NCBI GenBank assembly: GCA_029258325.1
Contig: JARHZF010000100.1
Coordinates: forward strand, 1-64,000
Length of the DNA: 64,000 nucleotides
Direction of reading: 5' to 3'
Source: Anaerobiospirillum sp.
GTDB taxonomy: Bacteria > Pseudomonadota > Gammaproteobacteria > Enterobacterales > Succinivibrionaceae
Shown here: positions 9,071 through 17,529 of the stretch, piece by piece
Layout of the letters: the number at the start of each line of letters is the position of its first letter
Position numbering within the stretch: position 1 is the stretch's first letter
Made by a program: the position numbers and the translations under genes
Notes under the pieces: generated by a model
Seen by the model: only the letters and a program-made list of their open reading frames with translations
Database searches by the model: none
What the model was told of the DNA's origin: nothing

Positions 9071-10205
9071 ATCTAATATCATCATCTGTTAGTACATCAA
9101 AACCACTATCTTTTGCAACAAAGATTAGCGGTGCTAACTTATTATGCATACTCTTAAAAAAGTTACTTTTATCTACTTTTATCAAAGTATCAAAAGAACA
9201 TTTGCACAAATCTTCATAAGATTGAGTTATCTTATTTTTAGGTTTGCTAATTTGCCCATGTGCTATGTATTGCACAATAGAATAGTGTAATGAGGAAAGG
9301 TGTTCTATATATATTTCATTTGGTATTTTATTACTCTTTTTAGAGTTGGTACTTTGATCTAATGGAGATAGGTTATAAAAGCTATTATTTAAAATAAAAG
9401 ACCAAGGAATAAAGTGATCTAGTGCATAATTATTTTTATCTATAATGATACTTTCATTAAAGATAGAGCATAAAGGAGTTATATTTAAAATCTCATCAAA
9501 AACCTTATGTTCATCAGTAAGGCTATCTCGTAAAATTTCAGGTTTTATTTTAGTTGAAATATTAGGAACACCTGCATTTAATTTTTCTAAATAAACACAA
9601 AGATGATAGTAGGCAAATGATTTTAAGATGTAAAAATTACTTTTAAGATAGGGTATATAGGTGTCATTTATATCAAGATATAGATCTTTATCTTTTTTTA
9701 TAATTCTATAAAGACCTTTATTTACTTCAAAGTTAGATAAGAAATTATCAAAGATATATTTATTAGGTGTAGCATTACATTGAAACTTATGAGGTGTCCA
9801 AGGAGTTAATAATTTATATGGAACATATTTTAAGAGATTTTTTATAGCACTCTTTAGTTCCTTATCTTTGTCTTTATATACAATTTCATTTAATAAAATA
9901 TAAATATCACTGTCTTTTGTATCAATGCTTAATTTATATTTATTTTGTATAGTGTGACAAATTGAGGATATTTTATCTGAAAAACCAAAATTTAATTTAA
10001 AAAATAGAGCAGGATACCAAGCAAGTACAATCATTTTTATTGATATATCATCTAATAAAATTAAAGGTCTTTGATTTTCTTTAATTTTATCAAGAACAGA
10101 ATCAAGAAGAGCTATAAAAAAGAAAAATTTATAGCTTGCTGAAGTATTTTGAAAAATTAAAGCAAGCTTATTTATATCTTGATTGTTACCATATGGTATC
10201 TGCAT
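9069..10205 (-). CDS. HNH endonuclease domain protein
   Basis: This 378-residue protein ends in an HNH nuclease core. ALDHFIPWSF (His264) is followed by the Asn of YNLSP (278) and NSKKSNKIP (about 287-295), the pattern of HNH enzymes with a DHFxPWS centre. Only one cysteine (246) is seen where zinc-bound members have CxxC pairs. The N-terminal 200 residues start with IFQNTSASYKFFF and are not a domain I can name; similar N-termini occur in solitary HNH proteins. There is no signal peptide or toxin-delivery domain, so the protein is probably cytoplasmic. It lies 3 bp behind a small Imm51-like gene with which it must be co-transcribed. A defence nuclease or nuclease/antitoxin pair is possible, but the role is not known. 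Confidence 0.72.
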   Translation of the reverse strand: MQIPYGNNQDINKLALIFQNTSASYKFFFFIALLDSVLDKIKENQRPLILLDDISIKMIVLAWYPALFFKLNFGFSDKISSICHTIQNKYKLSIDTKDSDIYILLNEIVYKDKDKELKSAIKNLLKYVPYKLLTPWTPHKFQCNATPNKYIFDNFLSNFEVNKGLYRIIKKDKDLYLDINDTYIPYLKSNFYILKSFAYYHLCVYLEKLNAGVPNISTKIKPEILRDSLTDEHKVFDEILNITPLCSIFNESIIIDKNNYALDHFIPWSFILNNSFYNLSPLDQSTNSKKSNKIPNEIYIEHLSSLHYSIVQYIAHGQISKPKNKITQSYEDLCKCSFDTLIKVDKSNFFKSMHNKLAPLIFVAKDSGFDVLTDDDIR

Positions 10206-10208
10206 AAA

Positions 10209-10568
10209 TTAATCCCAAGGAATTTCGCTTTCATTTTCTTTTACAAAAGCAATTAAATCATCTTGATTTTGTACAAAGAAATTAATAGTGTCACGAATTT
10301 CATTGATTTTAAGCTCATTTTCTTTTGTGTTCTCATAATAAATAACAAAAGAACCAGCCTCTGAATCAAAGTGCATGCCATCAAGAAGATTATTACAATT
10401 GTTTTCAATATAGTAATTTATTAATACTTCCCAATTGTAGCCATTCATATAGGCTTCATCACAAATATCATTAATTTTTTCGCCAAGTTCAATAATAACA
10501 CAGTCTTCTACGTTTAAAGTTAAGGATATAGAATCTTGTTGCTTTGTTATCGTGATATATTCGTTCAT
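10209..10568 (-). CDS. Imm51-family immunity-like protein
   Basis: The 119-residue acidic protein carries the Imm51 pattern: MNGYNWEVLINYYIENN near residue 40, DGMHFDSEAGSFVIYYE near residue 63, and the end FVKENESEIPWD, which matches the usual ENxDEIxWD tail. Imm51 proteins protect cells against toxins of polymorphic toxin systems. Here it precedes a nuclease gene by 3 bp rather than following a secreted toxin, so it may be a neutralising partner for the HNH protein or may simply be co-expressed with it. A GAGGT ribosome binding site and a good promoter lie directly upstream. Confidence 0.75.
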   Translation of the reverse strand: MNEYITITKQQDSISLTLNVEDCVIIELGEKINDICDEAYMNGYNWEVLINYYIENNCNNLLDGMHFDSEAGSFVIYYENTKENELKINEIRDTINFFVQNQDDLIAFVKENESEIPWD

Positions 10569-10598
10569 TTATAACCTCAGTAAAACAAAAGTCTACAC

Positions 10599-10626
10599 AT
10601 TATATAGAGTATATAATTATTTACAA
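10599..10626 (-). promoter_or_regulatory. Promoter of the Imm51-like/HNH operon
   Basis: Read on the minus strand, TTGTAA and TATAAT are separated by 16 bp, and the -10 box lies 30 bp before the ATG of the Imm51-like gene. This is a close match to a sigma-70 promoter. Confidence 0.55.
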
Positions 10627-10696
10627 TATTTATAGTATTAAGTCTATTAGTTGTATAATATCATAATTATTTAATTAAACTATTTAAGAGTCTTTT

Positions 10697-11461
10697 ATGA
10701 TTATAGTTGAAACTAAAGACAATGCTAAAACTTATTCTTTATACAAGCAATATGAAGATGCTATTAATGATTTTAATAATAAGTGCAAAAGCGATACTAA
10801 TGTTATTTTAAAATTTGATGATGTAGTTTCTTTGTCGCTTGAAAATGATATAAAGATAAAACCTCTTTTTTTAGATTTTACTGATAAAAAACTCTTATTT
10901 AGATTAAATAATATCTCAAAAGCAAAAGAAGCTATTATAAGAGCTGTATCTTTAAATAAAGTTCCTAATATTTTTATTTTTGATGCAACAGCAGGTCTTG
11001 CTCGTGATAGTTTTATTATGCAAGCTGTCTTTAATAATGTTTTAATGTTTGAAAGAAATATTGCTGTTTTTTGTTTAATTAAAGATGCTTTAAATAGAGC
11101 TCTTGAAAGTAATCTAAAAGAGCATTTTAAATTTGATCTCCCAAAATTGCATCCTTTAGGTAGTATAAAGGATTATAAAGGTGAGATTAGACCTGATGTT
11201 ATCTATTACGATCCTATGTTTCCACATAGAGAAAAAACAGCTAAAGTTAAAAAAGAGATGCAAATCTTTCAATCTTTAATAGGTCATGATGAAGATATTG
11301 AGGATATGCTCTTTTATGCTATAAAACTTGCAAAACATAAAGTTGTTTTAAAAAGACCAAAAACAGCAAAAGAAATAGAAATTAAAGATGCTTTATTAAT
11401 AAATCAAGTAGATGCTGGTATTTGTCGTTTTGATTGTTATAGAGCAAAAGATAGTATATAG
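10697..11461 (+). CDS. rsmJ: 16S rRNA m2G1516 methyltransferase RsmJ
   Basis: RsmJ (YhiQ) methylates G1516 of 16S rRNA. Characteristic blocks are FIFDATAGLARDSFIM (SAM-binding loop), VIYYDPMFPHREKTAKVKKE (the NPPY-like catalytic loop of this family) and KHKVVLKRPKTAK near the C-terminus. The 254 residues equal the usual length. The gene stands alone after a 128-bp divergent gap and 11 bp before an HxlR regulator on the same strand. A TATAAT box at 10654-10659 is a possible promoter. Confidence 0.92.
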   Translation: MIIVETKDNAKTYSLYKQYEDAINDFNNKCKSDTNVILKFDDVVSLSLENDIKIKPLFLDFTDKKLLFRLNNISKAKEAIIRAVSLNKVPNIFIFDATAGLARDSFIMQAVFNNVLMFERNIAVFCLIKDALNRALESNLKEHFKFDLPKLHPLGSIKDYKGEIRPDVIYYDPMFPHREKTAKVKKEMQIFQSLIGHDEDIEDMLFYAIKLAKHKVVLKRPKTAKEIEIKDALLINQVDAGICRFDCYRAKDSI

Positions 11462-11472
11462 GTAGTAAGACT

Positions 11473-11829
11473 ATGCCAGATCCACGTGATAATAAAGTTA
11501 GTTGTTCACATTATCATTGTGAAATAGAAGTAACACTAGAAATTTTAAGTGGTAAGTGGAAAGCTCTTATTATATGGGAGCTTCATTTACATAAGGTTTT
11601 ACGTTATAACCAATTCCGTCAAATTATTCCTTCAATAACTCAAAAGATGCTATCTCAACAATTAAAAGAGTTAGAAAGATATAATATTGTATCTCGTACA
11701 GTTTATCCAACAGTACCACCTATGGTTGAATATCAATTAACAGATATAGGTTTAGGTTTAATTCCTATTATGGAGGCTATGGATAAATGGGGTAAAACAT
11801 TTGTTGAAAGTTATCATAAAAAAAATTAA
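11473..11829 (+). CDS. HxlR family transcriptional regulator
   Basis: The 118-residue protein is a single winged-helix domain of the HxlR type. The block LEILSGKWKALIIWELHLHKVLRYNQFRQ is followed by ITQKMLSQQLKELERYNIVSR and the wing PPMVEYQLTDIG. Two N-terminal cysteines (CSHYHC) near residue 11 could sense redox or aldehyde stress, as described for some HxlR members. The alcohol dehydrogenase gene lies 173 bp downstream on the same strand, with a strong dyad between them that is a likely operator. Regulation of that enzyme is therefore the best guess for its job. Confidence 0.88.
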   Translation: MPDPRDNKVSCSHYHCEIEVTLEILSGKWKALIIWELHLHKVLRYNQFRQIIPSITQKMLSQQLKELERYNIVSRTVYPTVPPMVEYQLTDIGLGLIPIMEAMDKWGKTFVESYHKKN

Positions 11830-11942
11830 AAAAAATTTATTATCTTAAGACTTTATTTTTAAATAATTCTTACCTTTTGGTGCGTTGCATACCAAAAAGT
11901 GCCTTCTTTTAAATACACTTTTTATCATATAAGATAGCCTCC

Positions 11943-11980
11943 ATCAAAATACAGTAAGTAAAAGAACTTACTTATTTGAT
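11943..11980. promoter_or_regulatory. Dyad upstream of alcohol dehydrogenase, candidate HxlR operator
   Basis: A perfect 7-bp inverted repeat AGTAAGT-N6-ACTTACT (11953-11972) is extended outward by ATCAAA and TTTGAT with small mismatches. It ends about 20 bp before the ATG at 12003, a good place for a repressor or roadblock site. A weaker pair TTTTGGT/ACCAAAA lies at 11875-11897. Confidence 0.5.
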
Positions 11981-12002
11981 ACTTTTGAAGGAGATATTTT
12001 TT

Positions 12003-13175
12003 ATGACAAGATTTACAATACCAAGAGATTTATATTTTGGTGATAATGCTATGGAATATTTAACACAAGTTGAAGGTTCCAAAGCATTAATAGTATATGG
12101 TTCAGAGCGTCTTTTAAAAGATGGCGTTATTGCAAAAATAGAAGATTACTTAAAAAAAGCAAATATTGAATCAACAACATTTTCAGGCGTAGAACATGAT
12201 CCTAGTGTAGCAACAGTAAAAGCTGGTGCTAAGAAAATGCTTGAATTTGAGCCTGATGTAATTATTGCAATTGGTGGTGGCTCTCCAATTGATGCTGCAA
12301 AGGCAATGTGGTTATTTTATGAGCACCCAAATTTCACTTTTGAGGAAGCTGTAAAACCATTTAATCTTCCAAAGATGAGAACTAAGGCTAAATTTATTGC
12401 TATTAGTACCACAAGTGGTACAGCAACAGAAGTTACTTCTTTTGCAGTTATTACTGACCATGAAACACATATTAAATATCCAATTGCAGACTATAACTTA
12501 ACTCCTGATGTTGCAATATTAGATACAACTTTAGTTGAGAATATGCCAAAAAGCTTAGTTGCTAATACAGGTATGGATGCATTAACTCATGCTTTAGAAG
12601 CTTATGTATCTAATGTTGCAAATCCTGTGACTGATGCACTTGCTATGAAAGCAATTGAAATGATTGATATGTATATTGTTAACTCATTTAATGATGATAT
12701 GCATGCAAGAAAGCAAATGCATATAGCTCAAAACCTAGCAGGTATGTCTTTCTCAAATGCAATCTTAGGTATTGTTCATTCAATGGCTCATAAATCAGGT
12801 TCTATCTTAGATGTACCTCATGGTTTAGCTAATGCACTATATCTACCTAATGCTATTTTATTTAACTCAAAAGATAAAGAGGCAAAAAGACGTTATGCTG
12901 AAGTTGCAAAACGTATTTCTCTACAAGGTAATAATGAGGATGAATTAGTATTAGCTCTTGTAAATCGCATTAAAGAGTTACGTAAGAATGTAAATATCCC
13001 ATCATCATTAAAAGAATATGGTGTAACAAAAGAGTTATTTGATGCAAATCTTGATAGTATGGCTACTACTGCTGTTCAAGATCCATGTTCAAGTACAAAT
13101 CCAAGAGCTATAAATGATGAACAAATGAAGAATTTATTTATTGCAGCTTTTAATGGCGATGATATTAATTTTTAA
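12003..13175 (+). CDS. Iron-containing (group III) alcohol dehydrogenase
   Basis: This NAD(P)-dependent enzyme of the butanol dehydrogenase/1,2-propanediol oxidoreductase type probably reduces fermentation aldehydes. The nucleotide loop IIAIGGGSPIDAAKA is near residue 90. The metal ligands are visible in GMDALTHALEAYVS (Asp, His) and HSMAHKSGSILDVPHGLANA (two His). I chose the ATG at 12003 (390 residues) rather than one nine codons earlier because GAAGGAG stands 7-8 bp before it and family members begin at MTRFTIP. The gene is single, behind an HxlR regulator and operator-like dyad, and is closed by a strong terminator. The substrate cannot be told from sequence. Confidence 0.9.
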   Translation: MTRFTIPRDLYFGDNAMEYLTQVEGSKALIVYGSERLLKDGVIAKIEDYLKKANIESTTFSGVEHDPSVATVKAGAKKMLEFEPDVIIAIGGGSPIDAAKAMWLFYEHPNFTFEEAVKPFNLPKMRTKAKFIAISTTSGTATEVTSFAVITDHETHIKYPIADYNLTPDVAILDTTLVENMPKSLVANTGMDALTHALEAYVSNVANPVTDALAMKAIEMIDMYIVNSFNDDMHARKQMHIAQNLAGMSFSNAILGIVHSMAHKSGSILDVPHGLANALYLPNAILFNSKDKEAKRRYAEVAKRISLQGNNEDELVLALVNRIKELRKNVNIPSSLKEYGVTKELFDANLDSMATTAVQDPCSSTNPRAINDEQMKNLFIAAFNGDDINF

Positions 13176-13225
13176 ATAAAAGAATCCACATAAAAGTATC
13201 CAAATAAAAAAACAATCTTGAATGT

Positions 13226-13256
13226 AAAAAGGTGTTTGCAAAAACACCTTTTTTTT
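13226..13256 (+). terminator. Intrinsic terminator after alcohol dehydrogenase
   Basis: Stem AAAAAGGTGTTT / AAACACCTTTTT with a 4-nt loop and an eight-T tract, 50 bp after the stop. It also faces the convergent ModA-like gene. Confidence 0.85.
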
Positions 13257-13276
13257 GTAAAAGTTCGCACTTTTTT

Positions 13277-14074
13277 CTAATTTAAACTTCTTTCATTTAT
13301 ATTTCTAGTGCTATTAATATCCTCAAAACCAAAAGCTTTAAAATATTGTATAGCTTTACTGTTTTTATATAAGTAATTATATAAAGCTATTACTTCTTTT
13401 TGCTTTACACTATTTGTATGCATAGATATGTAATATAAGATATCAGCATGATAACTTTTAGGTACAACCCAATAAGAACCATTACTTTCTCTTGTATTTT
13501 TTATAATTAATGGTTTTGTTATAAATCCAGCTTGCACATTTTCACTAGAAACCATAGAAAATACTTGATATTCATGATCTGCTCTATAAATTTTATCTTT
13601 TAAATAATTAGTTTTAAATTTATCAGAAGATACTATTTGATTTGTAGCAAAGCCTACAGGTGTAAGTTCAGCTTTAGCTATAGCAATAGACTTTAATTTA
13701 GATGTTTCAATATTTAAAGGTGAATTATTTTTAAATAAAAGTGGATTTTTACTCCATAAGATAAGAGGTGCTCTTAAAAAAGGTTGAAGTGATTGAGCTT
13801 TAATACGATTAGATCTAATAAGCTCAATAGCAATTTTTTCTTCAGATGAAATTAAAATATCACACTTTTTAGTATTATTTGCAATCATTGCATAAAGCTC
13901 AGATGTAGTTGCAAAAAAAGGTTCAAATTTATAAGGAGCTATATCTTTTATGGCATTAAGTGCAAAATACATTTGTGTATTTGCACACACTTTAACATTA
14001 TCATTATTTAAAAAAGCAAAACTATTTGCAGTAAAAAGTGAGAAAAATAAAGGAATTAATAACTTAATTTTCAT
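13277..14074 (-). CDS. ModA-like periplasmic substrate-binding protein
   Basis: A cleavable signal peptide (MKIKLLIPLFFSLFTANSFA) leads a 265-residue protein resembling molybdate-binding ModA: FATTSELYAMIANNTKKCDI and ISSEEKIAIELIR in the first lobe, and VGFATNQIV in the second. ModA supplies molybdate to the ModBC transporter, but no modB or modC is nearby and the oxyanion-binding residues cannot be confirmed by eye. The ligand may differ. It is a single gene, convergent with the alcohol dehydrogenase and 90 bp after glmU, which has its own terminator. Confidence 0.7.
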   Translation of the reverse strand: MKIKLLIPLFFSLFTANSFAFLNNDNVKVCANTQMYFALNAIKDIAPYKFEPFFATTSELYAMIANNTKKCDILISSEEKIAIELIRSNRIKAQSLQPFLRAPLILWSKNPLLFKNNSPLNIETSKLKSIAIAKAELTPVGFATNQIVSSDKFKTNYLKDKIYRADHEYQVFSMVSSENVQAGFITKPLIIKNTRESNGSYWVVPKSYHADILYYISMHTNSVKQKEVIALYNYLYKNSKAIQYFKAFGFEDINSTRNINERSLN

Positions 14075-14114
14075 AGAAAATTGTATCCATATTAAGAATT
14101 TATCTATACATTAA

Positions 14115-14149
14115 AAATAAAGATATCAGTTTTTCTGATATCTTTATTT
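14115..14149 (-). terminator. Intrinsic terminator after glmU
   Basis: Perfect 15-bp stem (AAATAAAGATATCAG / CTGATATCTTTATTT, 5-nt loop) followed on the minus strand by a short T tract. It separates glmU from the ModA-like gene. Confidence 0.7.
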
Positions 14150-14164
14150 AGATAATAGATTATA

Positions 14165-15550
14165 TTACTTTTTTTCTTTTCTAGGTCTTACATATGTTGT
14201 AATCACACGACCTTTTGCTCTTGTAATATATAAGCAATTATCATCAAGATTTTTAGTAACAGTAGTGCCTGCACCTATAGTTACACCATTACCTACAGTA
14301 ACAGGGGCTACAAGTTGTGTATCAGAACCTACAAATACATCATCACCAATAATAGTCTTATGTTTAAAAGCACCATCATAATTACAAGTAATTGTACCTG
14401 CACCAAAGTTTACATTTTCACCAACTTCACTATCACCAATATAGGTTAAGTGACCTGATTTTGTACCCTTACCAAGGCTTGAATTTTTAACCTCAACAAA
14501 GTTTCCTACATGTACATCATCATTTAAAGTATTATTAGGACGAAGATGAGCAAAAGGACCTATAGTTACATTTTTACATAATGTTGATTGATTCATAACT
14601 GTAAATGGAGATACTACAGTATTATCATCAATAGTACAGTCATTAATTATAGATGATGCTCCAATTACAACATTATCACCTAAAACAACATTACCTTTTA
14701 TAATTACATTTATATCTATAAAGCAATTTTTACCAAATTTAAGACTACCACGTATATCAAAACGATTTGGATCTGCAAGAGTTAAACCATCTTGCATAAA
14801 TTCAAGAGCCTTTTGTTTTTGATAGTTACGCTCTGCTATTGCAAGTTGTACTTTATCATTAACACCTAAAAGATAGGTTATATCAGGGCAAAGTAGGGTT
14901 TCTACTTTTAAATTATTATCCTTTAAAAGTTTAACTATATCAGTTAAGTAATACTCTTTTTGAGCATTATCATTTGTAATCTTAGGTATAAATGTCTTTA
15001 TTGCTTCATTATTAATAAGCATCATACCTGTATTAACTTCATCAATTAAAGCTTCAGTTTCATTACAATCTTTTTGTTCTACTATATAAGCAATTTCATT
15101 TTTATCATTGCGAACAATGCGACCATAACCTTTTGGATCTGATGCTTTAGCAGTTAAAAGAGCCATGCCATTTTCAATATTTAAAGAGCAAAGTTCATTT
15201 AAGACACTATAAGGAGTAAGTGGTGTATCGCCATATAAAATTAATGTATTAGCATTTTCACTTAAGATATCTATAGTTGAGGCAAGAGCATTAGCTGTAC
15301 CTAATTGTTCTTTTTGTTCTACAAAATGAATTTTAGATAAAATAGCTTCATCTATAGTTTTAACACTATTTATAACATCATCTTTTAAATGACCTACAAC
15401 TATAATAATCTTATTTGGATTTAATTTATAAGCAGTCTCAATTACATGAAAAAGCATAGGTTTAAAAGCAACTTCGTGTAAAACCTTTGCTTTATCAGAT
15501 TTCATTCTTTTGCCTTGACCTGCAGCTAAAATAACAATATCTAATGACAT
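14165..15550 (-). CDS. glmU: Bifunctional UDP-GlcNAc pyrophosphorylase / GlcN-1-P acetyltransferase
   Basis: GlmU makes UDP-N-acetylglucosamine for peptidoglycan and LPS. The uridylyltransferase half opens with VILAAGQGKRMKSDKAKVLH and has LYGDTPL near residue 104. The C-terminal half from about residue 250 is a left-handed beta-helix of hexapeptide repeats with the active-site pieces NFVEVKNSSLGKGTKSGHLTY and GTITCNYDG. The 461 residues match E. coli (456). It follows lgt with a 4-bp gap on the minus strand, forming an lgt-glmU operon not seen in E. coli. Confidence 0.97.
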   Translation of the reverse strand: MSLDIVILAAGQGKRMKSDKAKVLHEVAFKPMLFHVIETAYKLNPNKIIIVVGHLKDDVINSVKTIDEAILSKIHFVEQKEQLGTANALASTIDILSENANTLILYGDTPLTPYSVLNELCSLNIENGMALLTAKASDPKGYGRIVRNDKNEIAYIVEQKDCNETEALIDEVNTGMMLINNEAIKTFIPKITNDNAQKEYYLTDIVKLLKDNNLKVETLLCPDITYLLGVNDKVQLAIAERNYQKQKALEFMQDGLTLADPNRFDIRGSLKFGKNCFIDINVIIKGNVVLGDNVVIGASSIINDCTIDDNTVVSPFTVMNQSTLCKNVTIGPFAHLRPNNTLNDDVHVGNFVEVKNSSLGKGTKSGHLTYIGDSEVGENVNFGAGTITCNYDGAFKHKTIIGDDVFVGSDTQLVAPVTVGNGVTIGAGTTVTKNLDDNCLYITRAKGRVITTYVRPRKEKK

Positions 15551-15554
15551 ATAC

Positions 15555-16331
15555 TTATAACCTTTTTTGTCTAAATGAATAAATAATAAAAACTATACCA
15601 ATTAAGATAAAAGGTATAGATAATAGTTGACCTACATTTAAAAAGAAATTGGTATCATATGATGCTTGTTCTTCTTTAAATGGCTCAATTAAAACTCTTG
15701 CTATAAAGACTAAAGTTAATAAAAGACCTGTTAAAAATCCACTGCCTCTATTTTTAATAAATTTATAGCTTAATATTAAAATAATAAATATTAAAAAATA
15801 TGCAAAAGCTTCAAAGAGCTGTGCTGGATAGCGAGGCTCTATATCACCTACTTTTAGAAAAACAACACCAAAATCGCTATGCGTATACTTACCTAAAATT
15901 TCAGAGTTCATAAAGTTACCAATTCTTATACAAACACTGACTAGAGCAATAGGTATGGATAGTAAATCTGTCAATTGTAAAAATTTATAAGTTCTCTTTC
16001 TCATAAAGAGATATAAAGCTATGATAACACCTGCTGTGCCACCATGAGATGCAAGACCACCTTGCCATACTTTTAGAATATCAATAGGATGGTTTAAATA
16101 ATATTCTGGCTCATAAATTAAACAGTGACCTAATCTTGCACCTATGATTGTTCCAAAAAATAAATAAACTAATAATTTATCTAGATCTTCAGTATTTAAA
16201 TTTTGTTTTTTAAAAAGCTTATACATTATAAAATAGCCCATTAAAAAACCACCTGCAAATAAAAGACCATACCATCTAACTTGCACAGGTCCAAGAGCTA
16301 TTGCTATAGGGTTTGCATCCCAAAAAAACAT
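15555..16331 (-). CDS. lgt: Prolipoprotein diacylglyceryl transferase
   Basis: Lgt attaches diacylglycerol from phosphatidylglycerol to the lipobox cysteine of prolipoproteins at the inner membrane. Seven hydrophobic segments can be counted. The family blocks are GGLASHGGTAGVI (essential His), GARLGHCLIYEP, and IRIGNFMNSEILGK. The last is the Lgt signature, with Ser where E. coli has Gly (NGE becomes NSE). The 258 residues are slightly shorter than the usual 280-290. Its substrates include the lipoproteins AcrA and LptM encoded in this window. Confidence 0.94.
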   Translation of the reverse strand: MFFWDANPIAIALGPVQVRWYGLLFAGGFLMGYFIMYKLFKKQNLNTEDLDKLLVYLFFGTIIGARLGHCLIYEPEYYLNHPIDILKVWQGGLASHGGTAGVIIALYLFMRKRTYKFLQLTDLLSIPIALVSVCIRIGNFMNSEILGKYTHSDFGVVFLKVGDIEPRYPAQLFEAFAYFLIFIILILSYKFIKNRGSGFLTGLLLTLVFIARVLIEPFKEEQASYDTNFFLNVGQLLSIPFILIGIVFIIYSFRQKRL

Positions 16332-16485
16332 ATCAAAAATCCTATATGTAAATTAAAATTGCAATCTATTTTAAATTAAAAAAATTAGTTTAGGCATAAA
16401 GAAATTAATTTTGATTTTTTATTGCACTTTATATGCTCTTATTAGAAAATATGTTTTAAAAATTTTTATGTAAGATATAGGTATT

Positions 16486-16836
16486 ATGATAGATTCAATA
16501 GAAACATTATTTTTATATTTAGGCATTACTCTTTTTGTTTTAGGTTTTATTTCCTTATTTGTCAAAAAGATGTGGCGTCTTGGCATAATTACACTTATAG
16601 TTTCAGATTTTCCTTTTGCTATTTCTGTAGCTTACGTAAAAAAAGCTATTTTATATATGCCTTTTTACACTCTATCTGAAAGTGTTTCACGCTTTATAGG
16701 TATAGCCTTAGGTTTACTTATTTTCTTTTTATTACTTGTTCTTTATAGAAAAACTTTAATGAAGTTAGCATATAGGGAAAAAGATATTAAAAATGAAGAA
16801 ATAGAAAAGACAAAGGATGATACAAAAGAGGCGTAA
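16486..16836 (+). CDS. Small three-helix membrane protein, unknown
   Basis: I do not recognise the family. Hydrophobic segments at about residues 7-26, 32-50 and 69-87 suggest three membrane helices. They are followed by a charged tail rich in Lys and Glu (REKDIKNEEIEKTKDDTKEA) that is probably cytoplasmic. It starts 154 bp from the divergent lgt and ends 12 bp before a phosphopantetheinyl transferase gene, so the two are likely co-transcribed. No functional motif is seen. Confidence 0.65.
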   Translation: MIDSIETLFLYLGITLFVLGFISLFVKKMWRLGIITLIVSDFPFAISVAYVKKAILYMPFYTLSESVSRFIGIALGLLIFFLLLVLYRKTLMKLAYREKDIKNEEIEKTKDDTKEA

Positions 16837-16848
16837 CACTTAATTGTT

Positions 16849-17529
16849 ATGAATATCTTTATTGCTCATATATCAGATTTAGCTTTTCTAAAAAAAAGTA
16901 GATATGATACTTTAAAAATAGACTCTTTAAACAAAAGACGAGAAGAAGAAAAAGCCCTCTCTTATGCTTTATTAAATTATGCTACATACACCTTTTATAA
17001 TATGTCTTTTACAGAAATTATAAAAGGTGAGCATGGTAAACCTTATTTAAAAGATAGCAATATATTTTTTAATTTAAGTCATAGTAAAGATCTTATTGTT
17101 TTATCTTTATCAAACTATGAAAATGGTATTGATGTAGAACTTATAAAAGATAGATCTCGTCTTGATTTACTTGCTAAAAAAGTCTTTGATAAAGAGCTAT
17201 TTAATGTCTATATGCAAAAAGAAAATATTGAAGATAGGGTAAATTTCTTTATACGTATGTGGACTATAAAAGAATGTGTTATTAAACAATCAGGTAAGGG
17301 GCTTGTATCTTTATCATCTGTACTTATTTTAGATAAATTACAAGAAATAAAAGCAAAAGATAGTGATAAAGGCTATGTCATGTCTTATTTTTTAGATAAG
17401 AGAGATTTTAATGATGATTTTTATATGTCTTTTTTTACAAAAGATAAAGATGTAAACATCTATAAGATAAAAGACTCTAACTTCAATCTTATTGATTTAA
17501 AGTTAGAGTCTTTATATAAATTAAATTAA
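16849..17529 (+). CDS. 4'-phosphopantetheinyl transferase (Sfp/AcpT type)
   Basis: This enzyme moves the phosphopantetheine arm of CoA to a carrier-protein serine. The superfamily motifs are present: FFNLSHSKDLIVLS near residue 64, NGIDVELIKDR near residue 88 (Mg-binding Asp and Glu) and MWTIKECVIKQSGKGL near residue 140. The 226 residues place it with the larger, Sfp-like or AcpT-like enzymes rather than the 125-residue AcpS. No carrier protein or synthase gene is adjacent, so the target is unknown. Its last 4 bp overlap the end of the convergent dnaE. Confidence 0.88.
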   Translation: MNIFIAHISDLAFLKKSRYDTLKIDSLNKRREEEKALSYALLNYATYTFYNMSFTEIIKGEHGKPYLKDSNIFFNLSHSKDLIVLSLSNYENGIDVELIKDRSRLDLLAKKVFDKELFNVYMQKENIEDRVNFFIRMWTIKECVIKQSGKGLVSLSSVLILDKLQEIKAKDSDKGYVMSYFLDKRDFNDDFYMSFFTKDKDVNIYKIKDSNFNLIDLKLESLYKLN

